This document shows positions 33,189 to 43,709 of a stretch of 64,000 nt of DNA, one piece after another. Source of the stretch: Polycladomyces zharkentensis. GTDB taxonomy: Bacteria; Bacillota; Bacilli; Thermoactinomycetales; JIR-001. The position numbers and the translations under genes were made by a program. Location: assembly GCF_016938855.1 (NCBI RefSeq), contig NZ_JAFHAP010000005.1:62001-126000 (forward strand), written 5' to 3'. Below the pieces are notes generated by a model that worked only from the letters and a program-made list of their open reading frames with translations, was not told where the DNA came from and did not search any database. Position 1 is the stretch's first letter. Each line of letters opens with the position of its first letter.

Positions 33189-33273
33189 TGAATTCACACC
33201 CTTTAAGATCGTGTTTCGATCTTTCTTATTGTACCATATATCGGTGAAGAGTGCAGTGAAAGGGGGAAAACGG

Positions 33274-33480
33274 ATGGAGGCATTCATCCGGACAATGACC
33301 GATGTGCGAGCATTGCTGAAACGGTTCGGAACCATCATTTATACGGGGGACGAATTGGGAGATCTGGATTTGATGGAAGACGAGCTGGCCGAATTGCACC
33401 ACTGGGGGATGATCGAAACGTCGGAATACATGGCCGCCCTCAGGGTCATCCGTCGGCGCAGATCGGAGCTGACAGGGTAA
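33274..33480 (+). CDS. yqgQ: YqgQ family small protein (DUF910)
   Basis: This 68-residue protein matches Bacillus YqgQ closely in pattern: TDVRALLKRFGTIIYTGDELGDLDLMEDELAELH and YMAALRVIRRR. YqgQ is a small three-helix protein reported to bind nucleic acid; its role is unknown. In Bacillus it lies next to glucokinase (glcK), which is absent here. The ATG at 33274 follows AAAGGGGG; the longer upstream frame has no ribosome site. Confidence 0.87.
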   Translation: MEAFIRTMTDVRALLKRFGTIIYTGDELGDLDLMEDELAELHHWGMIETSEYMAALRVIRRRRSELTG

Positions 33481-33649
33481 AAGGGTATAAGTATGCAAAT
33501 ATTTTGTATCTGTGGAGATGTATTTCTTTTTTTAAGTCAATTATGGTATTATGTCTCTAGATTTGATCAAATTGTGTCATCATAATTATGCAAAGCATAC
33601 ACCGCATGATCGCGTTTCCATATTTATTCATCAGCAAGGGGGTTGCCAA

Positions 33650-35059
33650 ATGAATCCGTGGTTGCGGAAAAAATCCATCGAGCAGTTACAAGCGGATGGA
33701 TTGAAAGAAACCGGTCTCAAGCGTGTGTTGGGGCTGGGCACGCTGACCGCCATCGGGCTTGGCGGCATCATCGGTGTGGGCATCTTCGTGTTGACGGGAG
33801 TGGCGGCGGCCAAGCATGCCGGTCCGGCGGTGTTGCTTTCCTTTATTATCGCCGGTTTGGCCAGTGCGGCAGCGGCATTGTGCTACGCGGAGTTTTCCGG
33901 ATTGATACCCGTTTCTGGAAGCGCTTACACCTACAGTTACGCTGTGTTGGGTGAGTTCGCCGCTTGGATGATCGGATGGGACCTGTTGTTGGAGTACTCA
34001 CTGGTGGTGTCTGTCGTCGCCATCGGTTGGTCCGGTTATCTGCAGTCCATATTGGAGCAAATCGGCATTCATTTGCCGGTATGGGCCAAGGGTGCGCCCG
34101 GTACGGGTGAGGGACACGTGGTGGATCTTTTGGCGGCACTGGTGAGCTTGGTGATTGCCGGTCTGCTTACCATCGGTCTGGAGTGGGGTTCCCGGTTCAA
34201 CTCACTCATGGTGGCCATCAAAATCGGGATCATCCTGGTGATCATTGGCGTCGGCAGCTTCTATGTCAATCCGGATAACTGGACCCCGTTTATGCCGTTC
34301 GGTTTTGACGGCGTGTTGCAGGGCGCGGCGCTCGTCTTCTTCGCGGTATTCGGTTACGATACGTTGACAACAGCCGCGGAAGAAGCGAAAAACCCGCAAC
34401 GGGATCTGCCGCGGGCAGTGGTTTTGTCTTTGGTGATCGCCATGATTCTGTATGTGGGAATGTCGCTCGTTTTGACGGGTATTGCATATTATACGACTTT
34501 GAACAATCCGGCGCCGGTGTCAAAAGCCTTCACAGACCTCGGATTGAAATGGATTCCGGCAATCATTTCGGCCGCAGCCGTGGCGGGGATCACCAGCGTG
34601 TTGTTCTCCTTCATGCTGGCGGCAGCCCGCGTGTGGTTTGCCATGAGTCGTGACGGTCTGCTGCCGAAATGGTTCTCCGGTATCCATCCGAAGTTTCGCA
34701 CACCGCATCGTCCAACGCTGGTCATTGGCGTAGTGACGGCGTTGGTGGCCGGATTTACGCCGATTGCCCAAGTGGCGGAGCTGGTGAACATCGGGACCTT
34801 GTCGGCGTTCATTCTGATCTGCGCTTCGATTATGGTTCTGCGGGTGAAACGCCCTGATCTGGAGCGTTCATTCCGCACACCGTTGGTCCCGTTTGTGCCT
34901 TTGATCGGCATTTTGTTCTCCGCCTGGTTAATCATCAGCTTGCCGCCCATCACCTGGATCCGATTTTTGGTGTGGCTCGCAATCGGTATCGTTTTGTACC
35001 TGGTCTACGGGATGAGAAAAAGCGTATTGGCACAGCAATCGAGACAAGAAACGAAATAA
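33650..35059 (+). CDS. APC-family amino acid permease (CAT/YfnA-like)
   Basis: This 469-residue transporter has 12 hydrophobic segments. The N-terminal GIGGIIGVGIFVLTG-like motif (GLGGIIGVGIFVLTGVAAA), YAEFSGLIPVSGSAYTYSYA in TM3 and the VFFAVFGYDTLTTAAEEAKNPQRDLP loop define cationic-type APC permeases. The substrate is probably an amino acid taken up by proton coupling; specificity is not readable. The ATG at 33650 follows AAGGGGG. The leader is AT-rich without a clear operator. Confidence 0.9.
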   Translation: MNPWLRKKSIEQLQADGLKETGLKRVLGLGTLTAIGLGGIIGVGIFVLTGVAAAKHAGPAVLLSFIIAGLASAAAALCYAEFSGLIPVSGSAYTYSYAVLGEFAAWMIGWDLLLEYSLVVSVVAIGWSGYLQSILEQIGIHLPVWAKGAPGTGEGHVVDLLAALVSLVIAGLLTIGLEWGSRFNSLMVAIKIGIILVIIGVGSFYVNPDNWTPFMPFGFDGVLQGAALVFFAVFGYDTLTTAAEEAKNPQRDLPRAVVLSLVIAMILYVGMSLVLTGIAYYTTLNNPAPVSKAFTDLGLKWIPAIISAAAVAGITSVLFSFMLAAARVWFAMSRDGLLPKWFSGIHPKFRTPHRPTLVIGVVTALVAGFTPIAQVAELVNIGTLSAFILICASIMVLRVKRPDLERSFRTPLVPFVPLIGILFSAWLIISLPPITWIRFLVWLAIGIVLYLVYGMRKSVLAQQSRQETK

Positions 35060-35073
35060 CTTGTGCATGACGA

Positions 35074-35097
35074 AGGGGCGCCGAAAAGCGCCCCTGG
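35074..35097. terminator. Bidirectional terminator between the permease and leuD
   Basis: AGGGGCGC-CGAAAA-GCGCCCCT (35074-35095) lies between convergent genes, with short T-rich sequence on the plus side (GGTTTC) and TTCG on the minus side. Confidence 0.65.
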
Positions 35098-35104
35098 TTT
35101 CATG

Positions 35105-35725
35105 TCAACGGGAGACGGCCGAGCTGACCCGGTAATATGCGGGCAATGTTTCCTCGTAACGTGCAATCTGCTCTTCATATTGCAGCGTCATATCGATGTC
35201 GTCCAAGCCGTTGATCAGACAGTGACGTCGATATTCGTCCACCTGGAACGGGATGGAAAGGCCGTCTTCATCCGTTACGACACATTTCTCCAGATCGACC
35301 GTGAGTGAATACCCTTCTTTGGCTTCCGTACGTTGGAAGAGTTCCTCCACGTTCTCTTCTGACAATTTCACCGGCAACATCCCGTTTTTGAAACAATTGT
35401 TGTAAAAGATATCGGCGAAAGACGGGGCGATGACCACGCGGAATCCATAGTCCAAAAGTGCCCACGGCGCATGTTCACGCGAAGAGCCGCAACCGAAGTT
35501 GTTTCGCGCGAGCAGAATGGATGCCCCTTGATATCGCGGCTGGTTCAGCACGAAGTCCGATCGCGGTTGTCCGTCATCGTCAAAACGCCAGTCGTAAAAC
35601 AAGAATTGCCCGAATCCGGTCCGTTCGATCCGTTTGAGAAACTGTTTGGGGATGATCTGGTCGGTATCTACATTGGCCTGATCCAGGGGTGCCACGATTC
35701 CCGTATGCCGAATGAGCGGTTTCAT
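35105..35725 (-). CDS. leuD: 3-isopropylmalate dehydratase small subunit
   Basis: This 206-residue aconitase-swivel protein pairs with LeuC to convert 2- to 3-isopropylmalate in leucine synthesis. Motifs: [35 protein letters not shown] and [12 protein letters not shown]. Its start overlaps the leuC stop by four bases (ATGA), with AAGGAGGTAACC upstream, so subunits are coupled. It ends before a bidirectional terminator. Confidence 0.97.
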   Translation of the reverse strand: MKPLIRHTGIVAPLDQANVDTDQIIPKQFLKRIERTGFGQFLFYDWRFDDDGQPRSDFVLNQPRYQGASILLARNNFGCGSSREHAPWALLDYGFRVVIAPSFADIFYNNCFKNGMLPVKLSEENVEELFQRTEAKEGYSLTVDLEKCVVTDEDGLSIPFQVDEYRRHCLINGLDDIDMTLQYEEQIARYEETLPAYYRVSSAVSR

Positions 35726-37158
35726 TGGGTTACCTCCTTTTGTCGGATATTTTCAGTTTCCCATTCCCTGATATCAACGAAATGCCCGGCGATCGCTGCT
35801 GCAGCGGCCATCATCGGGCTGACCAAGTGAGTGCGTCCGCCCCGGCCCTGCCTTCCTTCAAAGTTGCGGTTGGAGGTGGAGGCACAGCGTTCGCCCGGTT
35901 GCAGTACGTCGGGGTTCATCGCCAAGCACATGCTGCATCCCGCTTCACGCCATTCAAACCCGGCCTCGGTGAAAATCCTGTCCAACCCTTCCGCCTCGGC
36001 TTGCCGCTTTACTTGTTGTGATCCCGGCACCACCATCGCGTGAACGTGCGGAGCCACTTTTTTTCCTTTGACCACGCTGGCGGCGGCGCGCAGATCCTCG
36101 ATTCGGGAGTTGGTACAGGAGCCGATGAACACTCGGTCGATCCGAATGTCGGTGATGGGTGTCCCCGGTTTGAGTCCCATGTATTCCAAAGCGCGACGTG
36201 CTGATTTGCGCTCTGTTTCCGTGGGGAAAGAGTCCGGGTCCGGTACCGCGCCGGTAACATCGACCCCCATGCCGGGACTGGTTCCCCAAGTGACTTGCGG
36301 TGCAATGGTGCTGGCGTCGATTTCGACCCTGCGATCGTAAACGGCACCTTCATCGGTTCGCAACTCTTTCCACTCCGCCACGGCCCGTTCCCAATCTTCC
36401 CCTTTGGGGGCCAGGGGTTTGTCTTTCAGATAGGCGAACGTCGTTTCATCGGGGGCAATCATGCCGGCGCGCGCTCCCGCCTCGATGGACATGTTGCAGA
36501 CAGTCATCCGTTCTTCCATGGTCAACGCACGGATGGCTTCACCGGTGTATTCAATGACCGTTCCTGTCGCACCGTCGGTACCGATGCGGGCGATGATGGC
36601 CAGGATCAGGTCTTTGGCGGTTACGCCGGGTTGCAGTTTACCCTTGACATGGATCTCCATCGTCAACGGTTTCGCTTGAGGCAGGCACTGTGTAGCCAGC
36701 ACATGCTCCACTTCGCTGGTCCCAATCCCGAATGCCAGTGCGCCGAAAGCGCCGTGGGTGGACGTATGACTGTCCCCGCAGACGATGGTTTTGCCGGGGA
36801 GTGTCAGCCCCAGCTCGGGCCCGATCACATGGACGATTCCTTGTTGCGGGCTGTGTAAATCATAAAGGGAGATACCGAACTCCTGGCAGTTTTTGGCCAG
36901 TGTCTCCATTTGTTTGGCGGAAATGGGATCGGTGACGGGAAGCGAGCGGTCGGTTGTGGGCACATTGTGATCCATCGTGGCTACGGTCAAGTCGGGTCTT
37001 CTCACTTTCCGACCGGACAAGCGCAATCCCTCAAACGCCTGTGGTGACGTGACCTCGTGGATCAGATGAAGATCGATGTACAACAGCGCGGGTTTGCCCG
37101 GTTCCTGGTGAATCACATGTCGATCCCATACTTTTTCGAACAGTGTTCGTGGCTTCAT
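35722..37158 (-). CDS. leuC: 3-isopropylmalate dehydratase large subunit
   Basis: This 478-residue 4Fe-4S enzyme subunit has [32 protein letters not shown], the cluster cysteines in [14 protein letters not shown] and [10 protein letters not shown], and a C-terminal GGRTHLVSP. The ATG at 37158 follows GAGGTGTC. leuA and leuB are not present; leuCD stands as a two-gene operon. A promoter lies at 37299-37326 and the leader contains a family B palindrome (37186-37268). No T-box was seen. Confidence 0.97.
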   Translation of the reverse strand: MKPRTLFEKVWDRHVIHQEPGKPALLYIDLHLIHEVTSPQAFEGLRLSGRKVRRPDLTVATMDHNVPTTDRSLPVTDPISAKQMETLAKNCQEFGISLYDLHSPQQGIVHVIGPELGLTLPGKTIVCGDSHTSTHGAFGALAFGIGTSEVEHVLATQCLPQAKPLTMEIHVKGKLQPGVTAKDLILAIIARIGTDGATGTVIEYTGEAIRALTMEERMTVCNMSIEAGARAGMIAPDETTFAYLKDKPLAPKGEDWERAVAEWKELRTDEGAVYDRRVEIDASTIAPQVTWGTSPGMGVDVTGAVPDPDSFPTETERKSARRALEYMGLKPGTPITDIRIDRVFIGSCTNSRIEDLRAAASVVKGKKVAPHVHAMVVPGSQQVKRQAEAEGLDRIFTEAGFEWREAGCSMCLAMNPDVLQPGERCASTSNRNFEGRQGRGGRTHLVSPMMAAAAAIAGHFVDIREWETENIRQKEVTQ

Positions 37159-37185
37159 AACCTGACACCTCATTTCGTGAAAAGT

Positions 37186-37268
37186 GTGGATAAAGTCAGC
37201 GGGACACGTTCTTCCCCTGCCCGTTGTCGTGACGGGACAATCAATCCGCGGGAAAACGGTCCCTGTCG
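37186..37268. repeat. Repeat family B copy 2, in the leuC leader
   Basis: TGTGGATAAAGTCAGCGGGAC starts a block whose arms GGGACACGTTCTTCCC and GGGAAAACGGTCCC are imperfectly complementary. It matches the copies at 53636 and 57029 in order and orientation and lies between the leuC promoter and its ribosome site, so it should be transcribed. Confidence 0.5.
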
Positions 37269-37298
37269 ATCGAATGTTTGACTGCTGATATTGTTCCT

Positions 37299-37326
37299 AT
37301 TTTAACAAAGTTTCTCACAATGGCAA
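37299..37326 (-). promoter_or_regulatory. leuC promoter
   Basis: On the minus strand TTGCCA (37326-37321) and TAAAAT (37304-37299) are separated by 16 bases. The start of leuC is about 140 bases downstream. Confidence 0.6.
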
Positions 37327-37377
37327 GCGCTGATATGGGTTGTTCACGATTTGTTGAAAAAAACGCTTTTCATAGGC

Positions 37378-37436
37378 AAAAAAAGGAAAACGCCTCCCGA
37401 CCAGACGTTTGTGTGAAGGCGGGAAGCGGTTTTTCC
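37378..37436 (-). terminator. Terminator of the DUF3153 gene
   Basis: An interrupted stem joins GGAAAA-CGC-CTCCCG (37385-37399) to CGGGAAGCGG-TTTTTCC (37420-37435), and on the minus strand seven T follow. Confidence 0.75.
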
Positions 37437-37499
37437 TTGGTGAAACTTTCTGACTCATGAATGATCCGGACACATGAAAAAGGCTTGTCTTCCTCAAGG

Positions 37500-38258
37500 T
37501 CACGATATATTGGAACCGTTGTTGACAGTCGGTGGATGATGACGCTTTTTGCGAACACGCCACACGATCAACAAAATCACGGCGATGAGGATGATGGCGC
37601 CCCAGCCCAACGGATTGGGAAACTCCGCTTCCATAAAGATGGGGTTGTCTTGTCCCGGCTTCAGGTTCCACGTCAAGGTTTTTCCGCCGTCGGTGACATT
37701 GTCCGCATTGTGGTTGTCCGGTGCGATGGGCAACGTCAGCATCAATTTCAAATGCAGGAGTTCACCCAGCGATTCACCCAGAAACGAGCCACCCAGATCT
37801 TTCATCGAGCGCAGATCGACATGGGTGTCGACACGGAATTTCAGTGTGAAAAACCCCGGATCAAAGTCAAAAACGGGTTGGCCGGAACGGCCGTTCTGCG
37901 GTGCGGCATCGGTGGAAACGGCCGCCAAACTGGCGGACGGTTGATTGGGCAACAAGTCTTTGAACATATTTTGATCCGGCGGTTCTTTCAATACGTTGTC
38001 CACGCGCTTTTCGGCCACCCAGCCTGTTTGGTCCCCTTCATTCACCGTTTTGACCTGGTATCCTTTTTGTTGGAGACGGTCTTTGATCGGGGCCATCTGT
38101 TCGGCCAACAACGGGTTGGACAGCAGTTTCAGCTGATAAACACCGGAACCGTCGGAATTAACAGTGATGTGCATGGTGGCGTTCACACAACCGGTCAACA
38201 GCATGATGCACACAATCGTCACCATCATCCATACGTAGCGCGAGCGTTTTGGTTTCAT
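37500..38258 (-). CDS. DUF3153-type membrane lipoprotein
   Basis: This 252-residue product has a lipoprotein signal (KPKRSRY, hydrophobic core, MLLTGC lipobox near residue 23), an extracellular beta-rich domain (NATMHITVNSDGSGVYQLKL and VTDGGKTLTWNLKPGQ), and a C-terminal membrane segment (WGAIILIAVILLIVW) followed by a basic tail. This order matches DUF3153 proteins of Bacilli, whose role is unknown. The ATG at 38258 follows GGGAGGAAG. It is divergent from cobT. Confidence 0.8.
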   Translation of the reverse strand: MKPKRSRYVWMMVTIVCIMLLTGCVNATMHITVNSDGSGVYQLKLLSNPLLAEQMAPIKDRLQQKGYQVKTVNEGDQTGWVAEKRVDNVLKEPPDQNMFKDLLPNQPSASLAAVSTDAAPQNGRSGQPVFDFDPGFFTLKFRVDTHVDLRSMKDLGGSFLGESLGELLHLKLMLTLPIAPDNHNADNVTDGGKTLTWNLKPGQDNPIFMEAEFPNPLGWGAIILIAVILLIVWRVRKKRHHPPTVNNGSNIS

Positions 38259-38400
38259 CGCTTCCTCCCTTTCTCGCTGATTCCGAAGTCTGTACAATAG
38301 AAAAAGACCGTGAACATGAACATCTTAACATAAAAACGGACCAACCAAAGGGTAACCGTGTCAGGATTCGCAAAAATCTCAGAAAAGGAGCAAAAAGAAA

Positions 38401-39474
38401 ATGCAACAGCTGAATCGATCCGATCGCCGGCAATTGGAGTCGCTGACGAAACTGATACCGGTTCCGGACGGGACATTGGAGCAACAAGCGAGAAACCATA
38501 TCGACCAATTGACCAAACCGCCGGGTAGTTTGGGCTTGTTGGAGGAGATGGCGATCCGCTTGGCGGGCATCACGGGTGAACAGATTCCCGACATGAACAA
38601 AAAAGCGATCGTCGTCTGTTGTGGAGACCACGGTGTGGTGGAAGAGGGGGTAACGGCCTATCCCTCCGAAGTGACGGAGAAAATGATGGCCAACTTCGCG
38701 GCGGGAGGAGCGGCGATCAATGTGATCGCCCGGCAGACCGGGGCAGATGTCTATGTGGTGGACGTGGGCAGTCGGGCGAGGTCGGTTCCCGACGGCGTCA
38801 TCGACTGCAAGATACGTCCGGGTACGGACAATATGGCATCCGGCCCCGCCATGTCACGCGATGAAGCGGTTCGGGCGATGATGGCGGGTGTGGATGTGGC
38901 CAGACGATTGAAACAGGAAGGCGTCCGCGTCATTGGTGTGGGGGAAATGGGTATTGGTAATACAACACCGGCCACAGCCATTGCTGCGGTAATGACTGGC
39001 AGTCCGGTCAACCGGTTGACGGGACGCGGCGCCGGAGTGGACGACGCGGGAATGCAACGAAAGATCTGTGTCATCGAGCAGGCGATTCGCGTCAACCGGC
39101 CGGATGCGCAAGACCCCGTGGATGTGTTGGCCAAAGTGGGCGGGTTGGAGATTGCCGCGATGGCGGGGGTGATGTTGGGAGGAGCGCTGGAGCGCATGCC
39201 GGTCGTGATCGACGGGCTCATTTCCACCTCTGCCGCGATGATCGCCGCCGGTTTGACCGAACGGGTGAAGCCGTATTTGTTTGCCTCCCATTTGTCTGAG
39301 GAGCCGGCACATCGCATCCTGTTGGAGAAGTTGGGATTAACGCCGCTGGTTCACGCCCGGATGCGACTGGGAGAGGGAACCGGTGCGGCGCTGTTGTTTC
39401 CGTTGATGGAGACAGCCGTGGCATTGATGCGGGAGATGGCCACCTTTGCCGATTTGGGTTTGGAGGGACCTTAA
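38401..39474 (+). CDS. cobT: Nicotinate-nucleotide--dimethylbenzimidazole phosphoribosyltransferase
   Basis: This 357-residue enzyme activates the lower ligand of cobalamin by making alpha-ribazole phosphate. Family marks: LTKPPGSLGLLEEMA, CCGDHGVVEEGVTAYPSEVT, GEMGIGNTTPATAIAAVMTG and LRLGEGTGAALL-like MRLGEGTGAALLFP near the end. No other cobalamin gene is near, so it may serve salvage of the nucleotide loop. AAAAGGAG precedes the ATG. The 3' side runs into a transposon remnant. Confidence 0.96.
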   Translation: MQQLNRSDRRQLESLTKLIPVPDGTLEQQARNHIDQLTKPPGSLGLLEEMAIRLAGITGEQIPDMNKKAIVVCCGDHGVVEEGVTAYPSEVTEKMMANFAAGGAAINVIARQTGADVYVVDVGSRARSVPDGVIDCKIRPGTDNMASGPAMSRDEAVRAMMAGVDVARRLKQEGVRVIGVGEMGIGNTTPATAIAAVMTGSPVNRLTGRGAGVDDAGMQRKICVIEQAIRVNRPDAQDPVDVLAKVGGLEIAAMAGVMLGGALERMPVVIDGLISTSAAMIAAGLTERVKPYLFASHLSEEPAHRILLEKLGLTPLVHARMRLGEGTGAALLFPLMETAVALMREMATFADLGLEGP

Positions 39475-39594
39475 TCCGCTTATGCGGTGACCTTTGTCGA
39501 TAAAGCGAGCGTTTGGAAAATAGCGAATCGAGGACAACCCTTTCCCGGGAGTGACTTCAACAGTGGGAAACGATCGGACAAAGGGTTCTCAAAT

Positions 39595-39723
39595 ATGAGG
39601 GGATGTTGGAAGGATTCACGCGGCCGAAGCACCGGAAGCACTCCATTGGTCGCCGTGGGCTTTTCGCTTCATCCAGGTGGCAGCCCACATCCATCCACGA
39701 TGGCTTTGCCCAGGCCCGGGTGA
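39595..39723 (+). pseudogene. C-terminal remnant of an IS200/IS605-type tnpB
   Basis: A short frame ends in PHPSTMALPRPG and a stop at 39721-39723; the inverted copy near 48550 ends in PHPSTMASSKPG, so the same coding end is conserved at two places. Only the last few tens of residues remain, with no catalytic residues visible. Assignment rests mainly on the right-end structure that follows and on general knowledge of tnpB ends. Confidence 0.5.
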
Positions 39724-39885
39724 TTTTCGTTTCACGAGATTTTGCCGGCACAGCAGTTTGAAGTGTTTTCGCACTTCTCGACTCCATTGCATCCAAATGC
39801 TGTCGGACGCCAGAGGGACAAAGCCCACCAGCGTCCGACATTCGCTCTCATCCCAACCCTGAAGAGCTTGGTTTCGCTTTTTTGC
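39640..39885 (+). ncRNA. Right-end (omega RNA-like) segment of a tnpB element, plus orientation
   Basis: The segment aligns with the reverse complement of 48390-48625: CACATCCATCCACGATGGCT, AAGTGTTTTCGCACTTCT, then a stem GTCGGACGC / GCGTCCGAC (39802-39838) and a final CATCCCAACCCT hairpin before GGTTTCGC. IS605-family elements often end with such a hairpin, and TnpB uses the right-end RNA as guide scaffold. The stem is kept by paired changes in the two copies. It is probably inactive without TnpB. Confidence 0.5.
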
Positions 39886-39901
39886 TATTTGGAAGCGGTG
39901 C

Positions 39902-40906
<1,005 letters not shown>

Positions 40907-42544
40907 TCACAGGAGAAAGCGGAAAACATAGGCCAATAGATAGGTAAAGCTACAGGTGATGAACAGGAAAGCCAAACTGTATTTCAAAGTGAAGCGGAAC
41001 AGACTGGATTCATTACCGGATTGACCAACTGCTGCCGTAGCGATCGCCACCGATTGCGGACTGAGTAATTTCCCCATCACCCCCCCACTGGTATTGGCGG
41101 CGACGAGCAAGGCCGGCGATGTCCCAATCTGTTGCGCCGTCACCAGTTGCAGGTGAGCAAACAGAGCGTTGTTGGCGACAACCGAACCGGTCAGAAATAC
41201 CCCGATCCAACCCAGAACAGGTGAGAAGAATGGGAATAACTTGCCGGTTTTCGACAAAGCCAAGCCCAAGGTAGACGAAATGCCCGAGTAGTTGGCAAGA
41301 TAAGCAAAAGCGAGTACGAATCCGATGGTGACAATGGGTTTCCACAGTTCAAGCAATGTTTCTTTGATCAATTGCCATGTTGTTCTCATGTCAACGCGGA
41401 ACAAGAGAAGTGTCAGGATGACGGAGATCAGGATCGCTGTGCCTGTCGAAGACAGCCAGTCCAGTTTGAATACCGCATCATATGGTGTCAGCTCCTTGGC
41501 AATCGGTGGAGCAATCAACACATGTTGATGAAGTCCGGGAATTTTCACCTTGGTTACAAGAAATTCCAAAGGACCTCCTGGTTCGAATAAATGTTTAAAA
41601 GCTTTGCTGCTCCAAATGCTGACTATGATCGTCAAGATGTAAAACGGAGACCATGCTTTGATGACCTGTCCCATTGTCAGACGCTTGGAGCGGACAGGTT
41701 GTACACCATTGTCAAGATGGAAGATGTTTTTCGGTTTCCAGAACTTCGAAAACAGCGTCAGAGCACCCATGCTGATGAGAGAGGAAGTAATGTTGGCCAA
41801 CTCGGGTCCGATCAAAGTGACGGTCAGGTATTGTGTCACTGCATACGATCCACCGACAACGAGCAGAGCGGGAAATACTTCTCTGACCCCGCGAAATCCA
41901 TCCAAAATCCAAATCATCAAAAACGGCACGAGAAAGGAAATAATAGGTAATTGAATCCCCAGAATGTTAGACAACACGATTTTATCGATACCGGAGACTT
42001 GACCGGCCACAATGACCGGAATCCCCATTGCCCCAAAAGCTCCGGATGCGGCGTTGGCAATCAGGCAAAGCGAAGCTGCTTGCAATGGTTGAAAGCCCAG
42101 TTCGACGAGCAATGCGGCAGAGATGGCAATCGGAACCCCAAATCCCGCCGCGCCTTCGAGAAATGCGTTAAACGAAAATCCAATCAGCAAAAGTTGCAAC
42201 CGTTGATCGTCGGTGATTGAGATGATGCTGGATCGAATCACATCGAAATTCCCCGTTTTTACCGTGATTTTATACAGTAAGACAGCTGTAACGACGATCC
42301 AGGCGATTGGCCACAAACTGTAGGCAAAACCAAAACCGACAGCTCCCAGCGTCATGGAAAACGGCATGCGGTAAACGAAGACAGCAATCACAAAGGCGAT
42401 GAGCATTGTATAGAAAGCGGCGATATATCCTTTTAGACGCAAGATTGTTAAAGATATCACAAAGAAGACGATCGGAATGGCAGATACGAATGCTGACAGC
42501 CATAACTGGCGAAGAGGATCATAGGTTTGTGTCCACATGTCCAT
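40907..42544 (-). CDS. lctP: L-lactate permease
   Basis: This 545-residue membrane protein with about 13 hydrophobic segments moves lactate with protons. It shows family marks FNAFLEGAAGFGVPIAISAALL, LIANAASGAFGAMGIPV and NTSGGVMGKLLSPQSVAIA. The ATG at 42544 follows AAGGGGTG. It leads the lctP-ldh operon; a Rex-type site lies upstream (42653-42670), in line with Bacillus, where Rex controls ldh-lctP by NADH/NAD ratio. Confidence 0.96.
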   Translation of the reverse strand: MDMWTQTYDPLRQLWLSAFVSAIPIVFFVISLTILRLKGYIAAFYTMLIAFVIAVFVYRMPFSMTLGAVGFGFAYSLWPIAWIVVTAVLLYKITVKTGNFDVIRSSIISITDDQRLQLLLIGFSFNAFLEGAAGFGVPIAISAALLVELGFQPLQAASLCLIANAASGAFGAMGIPVIVAGQVSGIDKIVLSNILGIQLPIISFLVPFLMIWILDGFRGVREVFPALLVVGGSYAVTQYLTVTLIGPELANITSSLISMGALTLFSKFWKPKNIFHLDNGVQPVRSKRLTMGQVIKAWSPFYILTIIVSIWSSKAFKHLFEPGGPLEFLVTKVKIPGLHQHVLIAPPIAKELTPYDAVFKLDWLSSTGTAILISVILTLLLFRVDMRTTWQLIKETLLELWKPIVTIGFVLAFAYLANYSGISSTLGLALSKTGKLFPFFSPVLGWIGVFLTGSVVANNALFAHLQLVTAQQIGTSPALLVAANTSGGVMGKLLSPQSVAIATAAVGQSGNESSLFRFTLKYSLAFLFITCSFTYLLAYVFRFLL

Positions 42545-42615
42545 AGGGAACACCCCTTAGAGTAGAGCGAAGAATGAGCTCATCCATTCACTGCGATGTT
42601 GTATTGGTCGGTTTC

Positions 42616-42670
42616 ATTATACTCCCCGTCGTAAATAAATGGAATGAACAATTTGTGAATGATTTCACTT
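42616..42670 (-). promoter_or_regulatory. lctP promoter region with Rex-type operator
   Basis: On the minus strand TATAAT occupies 42621-42616. Upstream, TTGTGAA-TGAT-TTCAC (plus 42653-42668) fits the Rex palindrome TTGTGAA-N4-TTCACAA with the last two bases changed. It is not at the -41.5 position seen at the Crp/Fnr-type sites of this region, which favours Rex. Confidence 0.65.
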
Positions 42671-42889
42671 AAAGTCATGATAGATAATACGGAAAATTCA
42701 ATTAACAGCATTGATTCCTCATAAATAAAGGGGTTGTGCGAGGTTGGATGAAAAGGACGGGACGGATATTTTGTGATTAAATGAACAAATTGGTTCGTGT
42801 GCATGAAGCGCTGGCACATTCAAAATGACATCGGTACCTTTCCCACAAGAGTTTGGCTTGATCCGGTGTGCCCCGGTTTGCACAAGAAT

Positions 42890-42908
42890 AAGGACCCTTT
42901 CAGGGTCC
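42890..42908 (-). terminator. Terminator of the former cyd operon
   Basis: GGACCC and GGGTCC form a short stem 45 bases beyond the cydB stop; on the minus strand TTATTCTT follows. Confidence 0.65.
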
Positions 42909-42950
42909 GCTTGTCGGGATGATGGTGGGATTACAGATATTCGATTCATC

Positions 42951-43709
42951 CTAATAATCCAGGTGACCACCTGGACACAGACGGTGTCGAAACACCCAAT
43001 ACGTCCAAGCTTGGTACGCCAAGACAAACGGTAACACAAAAACAGTGATGATCGTCATCACGCGCAACGAATAGGGTCCCGATGCAGCATTGTAGATCGT
43101 GAGACTCCAGTGGGGGTTGAGCGAGCTGATCATGACGCGCGGAAACAGATGGAGAAAAACCGTGACCGATGAGAAAACGATTGTCAGGCTGGTCATTAAA
43201 AACGCCCATCCGTCGCGTTTGGCGTAAATGAAAAAGGGCACCGACAATAAGGTCATGGCAGCCAGCACAGGCACTCCACCGGGGTCGATGCCGGTTTTGC
43301 TGAACAGGTCAGTATTGTAGAAACTTAAGATGGCAAACAGGAACATTACCAGACTGGTGAGCGCCCCGATTCTCCTGGCGGTTTCCCGTGCCCTTTCCTG
43401 CATCTCGCCTGATGTGCGAAGGGAGATGTACAGCGCCCCGCTTAACGTTGAAAGCAGCAGCAAACTGAACCCGCCCATGATGGTGAATGGCGTAATCAGG
43501 CTCCAGAAAGTACCGACATAGTTCATGTTGGCGTCGATGGGCACACCACGTATAAAGTTGGCGATCGCTACACCCCACAAAAAAGGCGGCAGCACACTTC
43601 CCGTAAACAGAAGCCAGTCCCAGGTGGTACGCCAACGCGGGTTACTGATTTTACTGCGAAACTCAAAAGCCACTGCACGCACAATCAGCGCCACCAATAG
43701 CAGGAAAAC
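42951..43709 (-). pseudogene. cydB: 3' two thirds of cytochrome bd oxidase subunit II (cydB remnant)
   Basis: About 250 residues match CydB from the third membrane helix onward (FLLLVALIVRAVAFEFRSK, then GVPIDANMNYVGTFWSLITPFTIMGG, and a normal C-terminus). The first 90 or so residues are missing: upstream the frame runs directly into cydC sequence. Without the N-terminal helices it cannot pair with CydA, and cydA is absent from the window. It is the 3' end product of a deletion of roughly 3 kb. Confidence 0.9.

Noticed and set aside
42653-42670. lctP upstream palindrome as a seventh Crp/Fnr operator
   Set aside because: It fits the Rex consensus better and is not at -41.5 from the TATAAT found there; lctP-ldh is a known Rex target in Bacillus.
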